From Schizochytrium sp. TIO01 (Eukaryota; Sar; Bigyra; Thraustochytrida; Thraustochytriidae), in contig SMSO01000014.1 in the NCBI GenBank assembly GCA_004764695.1, positions 7,058,029 to 7,122,028 of the forward strand: 64,000 nt of DNA, read 5' to 3'. The stretch's first letter is position 1. Each line of letters starts with the position of its first letter. Positions 41,567 to 51,269 of the stretch are shown piece after piece. The notes under the pieces were generated by a model. It did not search any database and was not told where the DNA came from. It saw only the letters and a list, made by a program, of their open reading frames with translations. Both the position numbers and the translations under genes were made by a program.

Positions 41567-43130
41567 ATAATAAACATAGATTGTATGAAAGTAGGCAGAG
41601 CCATTATCCCTAATTGATTTTTACTTTTAATTCATCAAAATACATTTCTTCTGTTTTTATGATATTGTGATAGTAAAAGTACAACTCTCTGCTTTTGTTA
41701 CAGCTACACCTCCACTATTTTGATAAAAACGCCTGTTATCTGAGCCACAATATTGAAAGATTTTATTATAACAGGCCTATTTCACTAACCCTTAAGGTAC
41801 ATCCGAGTGGGCTATTTGAAAATTGCAGTAGCTATACTATTAGCTTGTTCTTGACTACCTATAACGTTAGTGAAAGTATAGTGAAGGAATACTACGTTCG
41901 TGTGGAGACCTCATGACGCCGAAAGCAAATAGATTCTCATGTAGCTACCTACTTCCTGTGAGTTTGGTTAGATTGGCCCACAGTTTAGTTGATTAGCGAA
42001 CGGATCAATTTGGCGTGTCTCTAATTAGTTGCACTAAAGCAACACTAAACTTGCTTAACAGATTTTAGGCTAGAATGACCAGGCCGAACCACATCCTGGA
42101 AAACATGTATTGCTTGTTCATACTGTCGAATTGTTTTCGTTTATCCACATTTGACAATGCCCATGGCTTGTTTTCGCCAACGAATTTGGTACCAAGACAT
42201 AATAATTACTGCCAAACTTCGGCAGCAGCAGAAATTTTGCCCTATTTAATCTTTTAAAAGATCAGTTTAAAAAAAATAAGAATATCTAGAGGCTTATATA
42301 AATCACAAATAACAACAACAATAATAGTTGTAATGATACTAACATGAAATTCGGTTTCTTCAAGCTCGATTTTTTAAGAAATCTTATGGGTTTCTCTTTC
42401 CAGTTTCTATGCCCATGTATCCCGAAGATTACTTTACTTTTCTCCCAACACCTAACAGAGGTGCAGATTTTCTCAATATTGCAAACTTCACACTTTCTCT
42501 CGGGTGTGTCTTTCAAGTCGCCGACTTTATGCGAGAGATCATTGTTTGTTCCGTATCTATAGCTTGTTTGCTAGAAGCCGGATCAATCTATTTCTCTGTT
42601 CACTCTTTGCGAATCCACCTGTATCTTTCCAGCCAACCAAAGCTGAACTGACTTCTCCTGCGGAGCTTGTTGGAGCAATAACTTAGGGTGTTACCTGTAA
42701 CTAGCTATATTTGATACCCACTTTTATTAGTATGTTACTACTAGTATGACGTTGCGGCGAAAATCAAAAATTTGCCATTTTCTGATAACAATTTTAAAAT
42801 GTTTTGTTAATAAAATATTCCATGATTTAATACCCACGGCGAAAAGAAGAGATTCACCAAGATTTCTCGGAAGTAGTAGAACATAACTAGGCACTTGTGT
42901 TGATGCAGTTGAGCACTACCAAGAGCAATCGTTCACAGTAGAAGTAACATCAATCATGATGCTACAGAAATGTATATTGAATAGAAGTATCGATTCCAAG
43001 GGGAATAACAAAACCAAAACTCGAACGCACCAAACAAGCAACCCCAAAGCAACAATCCAGCTTCCCAATATATTACATACGTCAACTTAGACTATTCACC
43101 CAAGCAATACCCTTTACTCAACAATATAAA
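41567..43130. other. Intergenic between SDR copies
   Basis: AT-rich. From about 42535 it aligns in patches with the region upstream of copy 1, and the last about 110 bases are highly similar to the leader of copy 1. No gene is seen. Confidence 0.5.
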
Positions 43131-44012
43131 ATGAAGGTCTTCGTCACCGGTGCTAGTGGATGGGTCGGCAGCAAGGTCACCCAACTCCTCATCCAACAAG
43201 GTCATCAAGTCACCGGACTTGCTCGCTCTGACAAGTCTGCAGAGCGAGTTCAGAGCCTCGGCGCCAAACCTGTTCGTGGAGGCCTCGAAGACCTCGATGT
43301 GATCAAAGCCGCCAGCAAAGATGCAGACGCAGTCATCCACACTGCATTCAACCATGAAGATTTTAACAAGTATGTCGAGAACTGCGAAATCGATCGCAAG
43401 GTCATCAGCGCCATGCTCGACGCTCTCTCAGGCTCTGGCAAGACGTTGGTTGTCGCCACAGGTCTCTACGGACTTGGCGATGAGGAGTCTATGGCCGAGA
43501 CCACAGGAATCAAGGGCATCCGAGGTGCCACCGAGCCCATGTTGCTCGAGCGTGGTGAGAAGGAGAACATCCGTGTTGCTAGCGTGCGCTTGCCTCCAAC
43601 TGTACACGGCGTAGGTGACCAGGCATTCCTCAAGATCCTCAACGGGTTTGCGCAAGCCGCCCAGGTATCTCCGTATGTGGGCGACGGTAGCAACCGCTGG
43701 GGTACGGTGCACCGTGATGATGCTGCCAATGCATTTGTGTTGGCCTTGACCAAGGGTCCTGCTGGTCAGAGGATTCATGCTGTCGCCGAAGAGGTTACAT
43801 TCAAGGACATCGCAGAGGTGCTAGGAGCAAACCTTAAAGTGCCTGTGAAATCTGTAAGTCCGGAGGAGGCCGCCGCACATTTCACATTCTTGACTCCGTT
43901 TGTGACAAGTGAGTACACAGCCCCGACTGAGATTACACGTGCGCGTCTTGGATGGGAGCCTAAAGGTCCTGGATTGCTTGAGGATCTTCGCAATAAAGAA
44001 TACTTCGCATGA
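43131..44012 (+). CDS. Atypical SDR, tandem copy 2
   Basis: 293 residues from ATG at 43131, nearly identical to copy 1. I count about 15 amino-acid differences in the shared part, clustered in residues about 38-48 (ERVQSLGAKP versus ERVKNLGAEP) and the last 60 residues (VTFKDI, AAAHFTF, SEYTAP). The centre, about codons 50-220, has identical protein and almost identical DNA. The protein stops at RNKEYFA and lacks the basic tail of copy 1. The same Rossmann motif and family apply. Relative to copy 1 it may differ in localisation because of the missing tail. Confidence 0.9.
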   Translation: MKVFVTGASGWVGSKVTQLLIQQGHQVTGLARSDKSAERVQSLGAKPVRGGLEDLDVIKAASKDADAVIHTAFNHEDFNKYVENCEIDRKVISAMLDALSGSGKTLVVATGLYGLGDEESMAETTGIKGIRGATEPMLLERGEKENIRVASVRLPPTVHGVGDQAFLKILNGFAQAAQVSPYVGDGSNRWGTVHRDDAANAFVLALTKGPAGQRIHAVAEEVTFKDIAEVLGANLKVPVKSVSPEEAAAHFTFLTPFVTSEYTAPTEITRARLGWEPKGPGLLEDLRNKEYFA

Positions 44013-44359
44013 ATCATTTATAATTCTAAATATATAAAAATGTAAGTCATTTCCGCTATTGTTTCTCGGTTTTCATATAACTATCAGAAAGTATTGTTAA
44101 AGTTGAACTAGTTTAGATATAACATTAAATCAAGCATTGGAGTCTTGTATATTTTTAATCTTACTTTTAAAGATTCCATGGTATAGTCTTACGTGTTCAA
44201 TCTCTTCACTTGAGTCTGATTGACCTGCAGTACTAATGAGATCGAACGATTTGAAACCCGAATCGTTTTAAAGAAAATTAGTTGTAAGATCGACACTTAG
44301 TCGGAATAGAGATTTAAAGAAATAAAAACATGACTTCCTGAAATGCGATTTCTAAGAAG
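44013..44359. other. Intergenic, convergent 3' ends
   Basis: AT-rich; nothing seen. Confidence 0.4.
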
Positions 44360-45265
44360 TCATTTAAATACATCAGCAATTTGAAATTGGCGCGGGCTCG
44401 AGCGCCGGGATGTGGTTGGTCTACGAGGAGGGCGTAGTGCAACATATTTGCTTGGGTTTGGGATACCTAGAACAGTTTGTTGCTCAATGCGTGGGTTTCT
44501 AAATTGTAGAGTTTTTGCGACGTTACCTTTGCGCGTATGATTTGGTTTGCTAGTATTTTGCACGTTGCATATTTGATTATGGCGTTCTTGTTCGTCTAAT
44601 AGTGCAATAAAATGCTCGGGACCAAGGGTCGGATCAAATGGAGTTGCGGGGCCGCCAAGTGCGGCTGTGATAGCCCGCTGACGCATATTCATAGATGTAG
44701 TAGTGTGCGCCATTGCCTGCAGGGTTGAAAGCATAGATGATGTATTTTCAGTGTAAGTTTCAGTAATTTGTTGTGGTTCCCCAGTGAGCCCCTTATTCTC
44801 GAGTTTGGTGTTTGAGTCTGAGCCAGAAGTTGAGTCCATTGAGATCACCTGATAGTTAGACTCGGGTTGGTCAACCTCCTCTTGATTGTTACCAGGACAA
44901 CCATTGGTATGCAGATTATGATCAGTTTGGTTTCTTGGGTCTGAACGCCGGACAGCCTCACGTATTTCACACAAAACTTGTTTCAAGTGCTCCTCTCGAG
45001 AATACTGTTGAGGGTACTTTAATCTATGGCTTTCTATGAATTCATCATGTGTCAATTGGTTCGAAACTGAAGGCTCGGGTGTACGCGTTTGTCGGCCCAA
45101 TAAATTGACCGCCAAAATTGCATCTTCGTGTCGTTCAAGCTCGGCATCGCCTTGTCGTTGTTCGTAGTGTTGTTTACTTTGTCTTCGTATGGGAAGCGGC
45201 TGTCTCAGAGCGAGAAGATCGTTCTGTACATCTACTGACAACACCGGCAGACGAAAGCTCTCCAT
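44360..45265 (-). CDS. Hypothetical disordered protein, 301 aa
   Basis: ATG at 45265 (MESFRLPVLSVD). The composition is rich in Gln, Asn, Ser, Thr and Glu, with no signal peptide, membrane span or cysteine pattern. Middle residues (about 130-180) are acidic and Ser/Thr-rich. The C-terminal end is basic (RPPRRPTTSRRSSPRQF) and ends ADVFK. I recognise no domain; it may be a nuclear or cytoskeletal disordered protein. A helical stretch, MNMRQRAITAALGGPATPFD, looks like the only ordered part. A single long frame with ATG and balanced codons supports a gene. Confidence 0.55.
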   Translation of the reverse strand: MESFRLPVLSVDVQNDLLALRQPLPIRRQSKQHYEQRQGDAELERHEDAILAVNLLGRQTRTPEPSVSNQLTHDEFIESHRLKYPQQYSREEHLKQVLCEIREAVRRSDPRNQTDHNLHTNGCPGNNQEEVDQPESNYQVISMDSTSGSDSNTKLENKGLTGEPQQITETYTENTSSMLSTLQAMAHTTTSMNMRQRAITAALGGPATPFDPTLGPEHFIALLDEQERHNQICNVQNTSKPNHTRKGNVAKTLQFRNPRIEQQTVLGIPNPSKYVALRPPRRPTTSRRSSPRQFQIADVFK

Positions 45266-45800
45266 CGTTGTTGTTTACCTAGTTAACAACCGCGGACTGC
45301 GTGTGACTGCATAAAGCTAGGTCGCCGCAAGCGGATTAAACAATCCGAACACCTACAAGCTAGCCAAACAGCTGCGTTTGGATGTTATACAACTCTTTAT
45401 ACTTCAATCATTGATTGGTGATTGGCTACGGATCAGATTCCTCTACCCTCCCCTCACTTTACCTCAATATTTCTGGCGAAATCGCTCCTTGTAATGCTAC
45501 TGTTGTTCTCTATGGAAAAGTCGAATGTTAAAATCCGTTGTGCAAGGCTTTCCCTTATTGGGTTCACTAGGTCTTCTCTGACCGTCCGTACGTTTTCACT
45601 TGAAGATAATTCTATGTCGTGGTGTGTACTATTCCTTGTAATAATTTCTTGTGCGATGCTTCTTCGAGTTATTCGATGTTTTGATGGTGTCAGAAGGCAC
45701 TGGATCCTTGCCCAATCGAGGTCATCTTCTACATAGGAAAAGCTTACATCACCTGCAAATCGAAAGTGGGGGCATTGTTGCTCAATTGCTAGTTGTTGTG
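45266..45800. other. Intergenic, divergent promoter region
   Basis: In-frame sequence upstream of the next ATG stays open to 45651 with another ATG at 45684, but its composition looks non-coding. Confidence 0.4.
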
Positions 45801-46757
45801 ATGAATGCTCAAAAAGAAGCTCTGCAACGCCGGTCTCGCTCCAAAAACGATGAGTCAAAGACTTCGTTCAAGGAGCTCATTGCTGCATCACGCACAAAAC
45901 GAGGTGCCAAAACAGAACGAAGGACTTTAGCAGAGGTTGAGCACTCTTTCCTGCCTCGCGAGGCTCGAGAAGATCAGCGACCTCCGCACAGACGCCCAAA
46001 GTACCATAATATTTTCGCAAAAACTGCAGAGTTTAACCAGCGCTTGGAATTGAAGGATGCTTTGCAACGCTTCCAGAAGATTCGTCCAAATACTCTTTGT
46101 GAACAATCCTCGGTTTCAGATCAAGAAAAGATTGCATGGAAAGATGTTCTCACTAGGTGGAAACATCTTCGACATGGATATTCTAAGCAGATACAACAGC
46201 AGAATAAAATTCGACACCAGACACTTCAAAATGAGTGGAGTGAGTGGCTAAAGCTCCACAACCCTGTTTTGAGCGCTCAGTGGACAGCGATTCGAGATCG
46301 CCGTATGGACCTCTTGCAGTGGTTTCGCGTTCTTGACTTGGATGGAAGTGGTGAAATTAGTACTGCGGAACTTGTTGACCCATTGCTTACGGTAGGGCTT
46401 TGTCGTAACCGCCGTGAGGTTGAAGAGCTTGTGGCTAGTATTGATGCAGACGGTTCCGGGGCCATCGGTTTCGACGAATTTCTACATATTATTTGTTCGG
46501 AGGATGGAGAGGGACCCAATAGCGGAAATGCCCTTGTTCAGTTGTACAAAACAGCAGCACAGGGCGAACTTGGAGACTCATCTACTTTAGATTTTTCTTT
46601 GATCCTTGCATCATACCGCCGAAAAGTTATATTACATGCTCTTGCGCCAACATCGGAGCACGCAGAGCAAAGTGATTCTCGGAAACGTGACACATTATGT
46701 GTCAATGCTCTTGCGAATGAGTTTTGGCAACGTAAGTATTCAATCCCTCCGCCCTGA
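45801..46757 (+). CDS. EF-hand protein with two adjacent EF hands
   Basis: ATG at 45801 (MNAQKEALQR) gives 318 residues if unspliced. Residues 1-160 are basic, helical and Arg/Gln-rich (KHLRHGYSKQIQQQNKIRHQ). Two canonical EF-hand loops follow: DLDGSGEISTAE (about 179-190) and DADGSGAIGFDE (about 215-226), both with all calcium ligands. It is probably a calcium sensor; partners are unknown. Near the end a GTAAGT donor at 46732 interrupts EFWQR. Splicing to TTTGTAAAG at 46783 (52-base intron) would end the protein R-I-P-E, and a further AG near 46847 would give a slightly longer tail. The 3' end is therefore uncertain. An alternative start is ATG 45684. Confidence 0.8.
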   Translation: MNAQKEALQRRSRSKNDESKTSFKELIAASRTKRGAKTERRTLAEVEHSFLPREAREDQRPPHRRPKYHNIFAKTAEFNQRLELKDALQRFQKIRPNTLCEQSSVSDQEKIAWKDVLTRWKHLRHGYSKQIQQQNKIRHQTLQNEWSEWLKLHNPVLSAQWTAIRDRRMDLLQWFRVLDLDGSGEISTAELVDPLLTVGLCRNRREVEELVASIDADGSGAIGFDEFLHIICSEDGEGPNSGNALVQLYKTAAQGELGDSSTLDFSLILASYRRKVILHALAPTSEHAEQSDSRKRDTLCVNALANEFWQRKYSIPPP

Positions 46758-47447
46758 TCAATAATGGTCCTCTCTTTGTAAAGGAATTCCAGAATGAAAA
46801 ATATGAAATAGCCTATACGAGATTGAATTTATTTGTGTGTCCGTCAGAAGGAAATATAACCGCTGAAGACACCATTTTGTTATAAGATTGGTTTTTCATT
46901 ACAATTACTAAAATTAGAAATCAATTCGAATTCGCGTCCCAGCTAATCTTCGGTTTTTAAATACGTGAGCCAATTTTGATACCCATACCATTTTTCCAAG
47001 ACCGCATTTCTAACAGCAAATAACTTTGGTCTGCTTCACTACATACATAGGCTACATGAACTGCTCAGATAATTTTTCGTTGGGAGTTGCTTTTCTGTTT
47101 ATCTCCTCTCACCCACAAAAATACATTTCAGAATATGAAAGGCGAGTTTATAACATGCACAGCACTGGATCATTCTATCATTCCCTGCATCACGAGTCTG
47201 CTTTCGTATTTGAAATATTACATATAAAACACAAATTGGAGAAAGAGAGACATGCAGTGCTTTCATGACCAAATGCGATCTATTGAGGAAGCAAGAAATT
47301 CCCCTTTAAAAGGCTTGTATGAATCTGTAAAGGATAAGACTTATATTTCCGTCTCCAGTTTTTCGGAAAGGTAGCAAGCGACTAGCCATTTTTGTCTCTT
47401 GTCCTACAGTTGTCTTCTTTCTTAATCGGTTTTGAAATTCGGAGATC
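46758..47447. other. Intergenic, convergent 3' ends
   Basis: AT-rich. It may include a last small exon of the EF-hand gene. No other feature. Confidence 0.4.
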
Positions 47448-49871
47448 TTACCAGACCTCACACCGCGTGGTTGGATTCATAGTACTACCTGCCGGGCATT
47501 GAAAAGCATCCGCAAACGGTTGAAAGGATTGGAGAGTTCCAATAACACGGAATCGACTAGGTGAGTGCACATCATTTAAGACAACCTTTTCCATGGTCTG
47601 GTCTCGCATATTGCCACACCATGTGCGAGCAAATGCAATAAAAAACATTTGGTCAGAGGTATAATGAGAAAGGCCTGGTAGGTTCAAGAAGAAGCTCTCG
47701 TCAGTTCCTTCTATTACGTTTAATTCCTGCTCTTCTCGAGCACTCTGATAAGCTGTGTAAGCTTGCTTGAGTCCCGCATGATCAGCTATATTCTCGCCTA
47801 GGGTAAGATTGCCTCGTACATGAGCTTTGCCATTCAATACAGTAAATGCATCATACTGCCTACGAACGCAGTCAGTTTGTTTCCGAAAACTGTTGTAAGT
47901 AGCGGGTTGCCACCAGGTTTCAAGATTACCCTTTGAGTTATATTGAGCACCAACATCGTCAAAGCCATGTGAGAGCTCGTGACCTATAACTGATGCAATG
48001 CAGCCATAGTTAAGAGCCGGAATGTAGTCCTTATGAAATAATGGTGGTTGAAGAATACCAGCGGGAAATACAAGCTCGTTGTTTGAGTTTGAGTAATACG
48101 CGTTTACATCAACTGGGTTCATATGCCATTCCTCTTTATCAACCAAATTGCCAAGACGTTTCAGCACTCGGGTGAGGTCATAGGTTGCAGCATTGCGCAG
48201 ATTAGCAAAGTAATCATTTTCAGAAATAGAAAGAGAATCATAGCGGGAATTCAGGGCAACGTCATCCATGATAAAATCAGGATAACCGATCCGAAATTCA
48301 CTAGCATCCACCTTTTCACGTGCACGAGCACGCGTAGTCTCATCCATCCAGTCAAGAAGACCAAGATTCTTTTTAAAGCTATCTTGAACACGCTTGACAA
48401 GCGCAGAGGCCTTAGCTTTTGAATCTTGTGAGAAATGACTGTTTAGAAACATTCGCGCTACAAGAAACCCTAGTCGGGACTCTGTGCGAGAGACGCACAA
48501 TTTCCAACGCGGAGTTTGCATTTCGATACCATAAACAACCTTGTCAAATTCAGCATCATTATTGAGAAATTTTTGTGGGAGATGCGGCGAAAAATGGAAA
48601 ATAATACGAAAGAGCAAGTAGTCCCTGACAGTCTCAAGCGATGTCGAAGCGAGAAGATTTTCCATTCTTTCCAGAAAAGTTGTTGATTCAACAGTTACCG
48701 TGTGCAGAGCATGAATAGAGCTCTGGTCAGCACCTTGAAGAACTGCATAGAGGTATGAGGAGAGCTTCATGTTTGGCATGAGCGCATCAAGGTCTTTGAC
48801 GAGTACGGGTGTATTGGAAGTTGTGGGATCACGAAGCTTCTCAGGGGGTTCCATAATTCCGGCCAGTTCTTGCTCAAATAGAACAATGTTGCGTGCACGC
48901 TGAAGATTCATATGTGCCTCCCCGCGCCAGGCTGTGATTTGACTGACGATGAGTTTGCGCAAGGCTACCAAAGAAGAATCTGAGTCAATGTTCTTTCCAA
49001 TGTACGCTGAGCGACTCGGCAATGCTAAACCACCTTGACCAAGGTACACGACATTCTTGGATGAATTGTGCACGCCAGCATAGATGCCAAAGTCAAAGAA
49101 TGCACCAACACTGGCCCGATGCATATTGGTGAGGATACCTCGGAGAGTATCCCACGCCTGAGCATCCCATGTAGAATTGGCATCAACTGTCCACGCGTGC
49201 AAGCCTAGGTCCGATGCAAACCGATCAACTGGCACAGTTCCTATGATATTGATCCTGTTTAGATCCATGCATGCACGATAGAACTTGCGTGGCTTAGCCA
49301 TGTATGATGACATCGTTGATGAGTTTGTCGTGGAAGCATCATTTTCAAGAAGTTGGCGTAGAACTAAACGGTTTTGGTCGGCAATTTTGCTCAGGGTAGA
49401 CACGCTAGCTTCTGTAGGCTCAATCGGGTGCGACTGGACCCAGTTTCCGCAAACATGCTCATAAAAATCATCGCACGGGTTGGTAGAAGCATCGATACTG
49501 GCAAGTAGATCGCTGGCTGCATGAATGCAAGCTTCTGTCTCGCATACAGAGGCCCGATTCTCCTCAAGGACTTCGAGTTGTTTGTCTCGTAGCCCAACGC
49601 TGAGCAAGGAGAGCAGCAAAATCGCGCAGCTCAGAAGAAGGGCCTTTTCTAAAGTTGACCGTTGTTGCCAGGCTTCGCAGCACAGCATATCTTGCTGCTG
49701 TTGTTGCTTTGAACTGTCGACCTGAGCAAAGTAACGTCGCTGAGGATCCCAGTGCGACTCGAGATTGTCAATACGCTCGGCCTCCAGCTCATCGATACCA
49801 TCGTCATCCTCTGAATCCCACCTTGGTGCTGCACCAGTGTTATGTTTGTTCCTGCGATCTGGCATCTCCAT
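47448..49871 (-). CDS. M13 (neprilysin-like) zinc metallopeptidase, type II membrane protein
   Basis: 807 residues from ATG at 49871, close to the usual 700-800. A cytosolic acidic tail (1-75, with a Gln run) is followed by one membrane span (about 76-94, ALLLSCAILLLSLLSVGL), so the catalytic domain lies outside the cell or in the lumen. The N-terminal M13 domain has NPCDDFYEHVCGNW (131-144). The catalytic domain has NAYYSNSNNELVFPAGILQP (590-609), the zinc site HELSHGFDD (His631, Glu632, His635), GENIADHAGL with the third ligand Glu693, FARTWC and the final CxxW (CEVW). Ten or so conserved cysteines are present. These enzymes cut peptides on the amino side of hydrophobic residues. It looks complete and active; the physiological substrate is unknown. 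Confidence 0.96.
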   Translation of the reverse strand: MEMPDRRNKHNTGAAPRWDSEDDDGIDELEAERIDNLESHWDPQRRYFAQVDSSKQQQQQDMLCCEAWQQRSTLEKALLLSCAILLLSLLSVGLRDKQLEVLEENRASVCETEACIHAASDLLASIDASTNPCDDFYEHVCGNWVQSHPIEPTEASVSTLSKIADQNRLVLRQLLENDASTTNSSTMSSYMAKPRKFYRACMDLNRINIIGTVPVDRFASDLGLHAWTVDANSTWDAQAWDTLRGILTNMHRASVGAFFDFGIYAGVHNSSKNVVYLGQGGLALPSRSAYIGKNIDSDSSLVALRKLIVSQITAWRGEAHMNLQRARNIVLFEQELAGIMEPPEKLRDPTTSNTPVLVKDLDALMPNMKLSSYLYAVLQGADQSSIHALHTVTVESTTFLERMENLLASTSLETVRDYLLFRIIFHFSPHLPQKFLNNDAEFDKVVYGIEMQTPRWKLCVSRTESRLGFLVARMFLNSHFSQDSKAKASALVKRVQDSFKKNLGLLDWMDETTRARAREKVDASEFRIGYPDFIMDDVALNSRYDSLSISENDYFANLRNAATYDLTRVLKRLGNLVDKEEWHMNPVDVNAYYSNSNNELVFPAGILQPPLFHKDYIPALNYGCIASVIGHELSHGFDDVGAQYNSKGNLETWWQPATYNSFRKQTDCVRRQYDAFTVLNGKAHVRGNLTLGENIADHAGLKQAYTAYQSAREEQELNVIEGTDESFFLNLPGLSHYTSDQMFFIAFARTWCGNMRDQTMEKVVLNDVHSPSRFRVIGTLQSFQPFADAFQCPAGSTMNPTTRCEVW

Positions 49872-50259
49872 GGCGTCGACCGTCTCCCGACCCGTCTCAA
49901 TTCCAGGTTTTGATCTTGTGCTCCTGATTCCAACCCATCGTCTTTCTCGCTACTATTGAATACGTGTACGTAGTAGGAGCTGGTAGTAGTAGACGACTAA
50001 CTATTGAGCCACTCTCACCGACATAGTAATTAATTAATCTACAACGGGAGAAATATACCTGCTTTCGCACCTATTACCTGTCGTTTCCTTCCTTTCTCAG
50101 ACCCCAAAAGCGAGGCCCATTTTCACGATTCAAAGGTCATGAGTCAAAACGGTTTAGCTCGGGTCAAAACTCAGGCCAAAACAATCATTACCCATGAGCC
50201 AAGTCCAGCACATCGCCGAGCAGTACCTGGGTACTCTCTGGAGTCTGTACAACATTGTT

Positions 50260-50292
<33 letters not shown>

Positions 50293-51269
50293 GCCACAGT
50301 CAACTAGCCTACTACTGCCTACCTACCTAACAGAAAAGCAGTGGTGCGGATACTCTATTTACAGACTCTTTTCTCTACTTTAAGCTACCCTCCAAAGTGG
50401 AATATACGCGGATCCCCTTGTGTAGCAGATTTATACTCTGTTCTTGCGGCCCAAAGTAGGGAATGCGGGCCCTATAGCGCACTTGCAGCGCACCGTTACA
50501 AGCGCAGAATAGGCATCTACAAGTAGAGAATAGGAATCGACAAGTAGAGAATGCAGCGCAACTATCGATTCCGTGTGTTGAACTATCTATCTATTGTGTA
50601 TTGTGAGCATGGTTCGACGAGGGGCCACACGCAATCCCTGAAAAGTAGCGAGCAGACGCGAGTCCCACTCGCACGCGACGTGCGAGGCCGCGGCGACGCT
50701 TCCCGGCGTTCCCGAGAGTGTCCGCCCGTTCTCACCGAGTCGTCTGCTTGGATTGTGGCTCGCTCGTAAGGCGCTCGAGGCACCACCAGAGGAAGCATTG
50801 ACAGGAGTCCGCGATCGCGTGCATCAGTTAAAAAGCCAAATCTGAGTGAGCCAGGTTTTTGTAGTTGTTAAAAGAAGACCAGGAAACGTTAAGAGTTAGT
50901 TAGTGAGTTAGTGAGTTAGTTCATCAGCGAGAAGATCGCAATTCGGAGGACTCGGAAGATTTAACCCCTCTTATTTCATCCCAATTCCCGCAAGTGTTTC
51001 ATTGTCATTTGCAATAAACGGGCTCAGCCAAGATTGCTCCGTTGCGCGATCGTGGGGTGAGCGGCAGATTGCAATTGATCGATTGATTCATAGATTGATT
51101 GGCCACTTGAGTTAGCAAGCAAGCGTGCCTGCTTTGCGAGGATTAGAGTCTACTCTGTTTGTTGCAGCGTGCGGCGCAGGGTGGTGCGAGTAGTTGGCAG
51201 TTGCTGATACTTGCCATTGGTTGATTATCCCAACCATATAGCCCTTTCTTTTGGCGATTTGACTCAAGA
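49872..51269. other. Intergenic, divergent promoter region with (TTG)n
   Basis: This lies between two divergent genes. A (TTG)n run of about 13 units spans 50252-50291. AGTTAGTG repeats occur near 50892-50920. No gene is supported; short frames here are repeat-derived. Confidence 0.5.
50252..50291. repeat. (TTG)n trinucleotide repeat
   Basis: About 13 units, one interrupted by TTA. Confidence 0.9.

Larger units (their letters stand above)
40507..44003 (+). repeat. Tandem duplication of an SDR gene unit (offset about 2503)
   Basis: Copies 40507-41500 and 43010-44003 are highly alike at DNA level, including leader sequence such as AGACTATTCACCCAAGCAAT. Similarity drops sharply upstream of the leaders to scattered patches, and the 3' sequences after the stops are unrelated. 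Confidence 0.9.
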
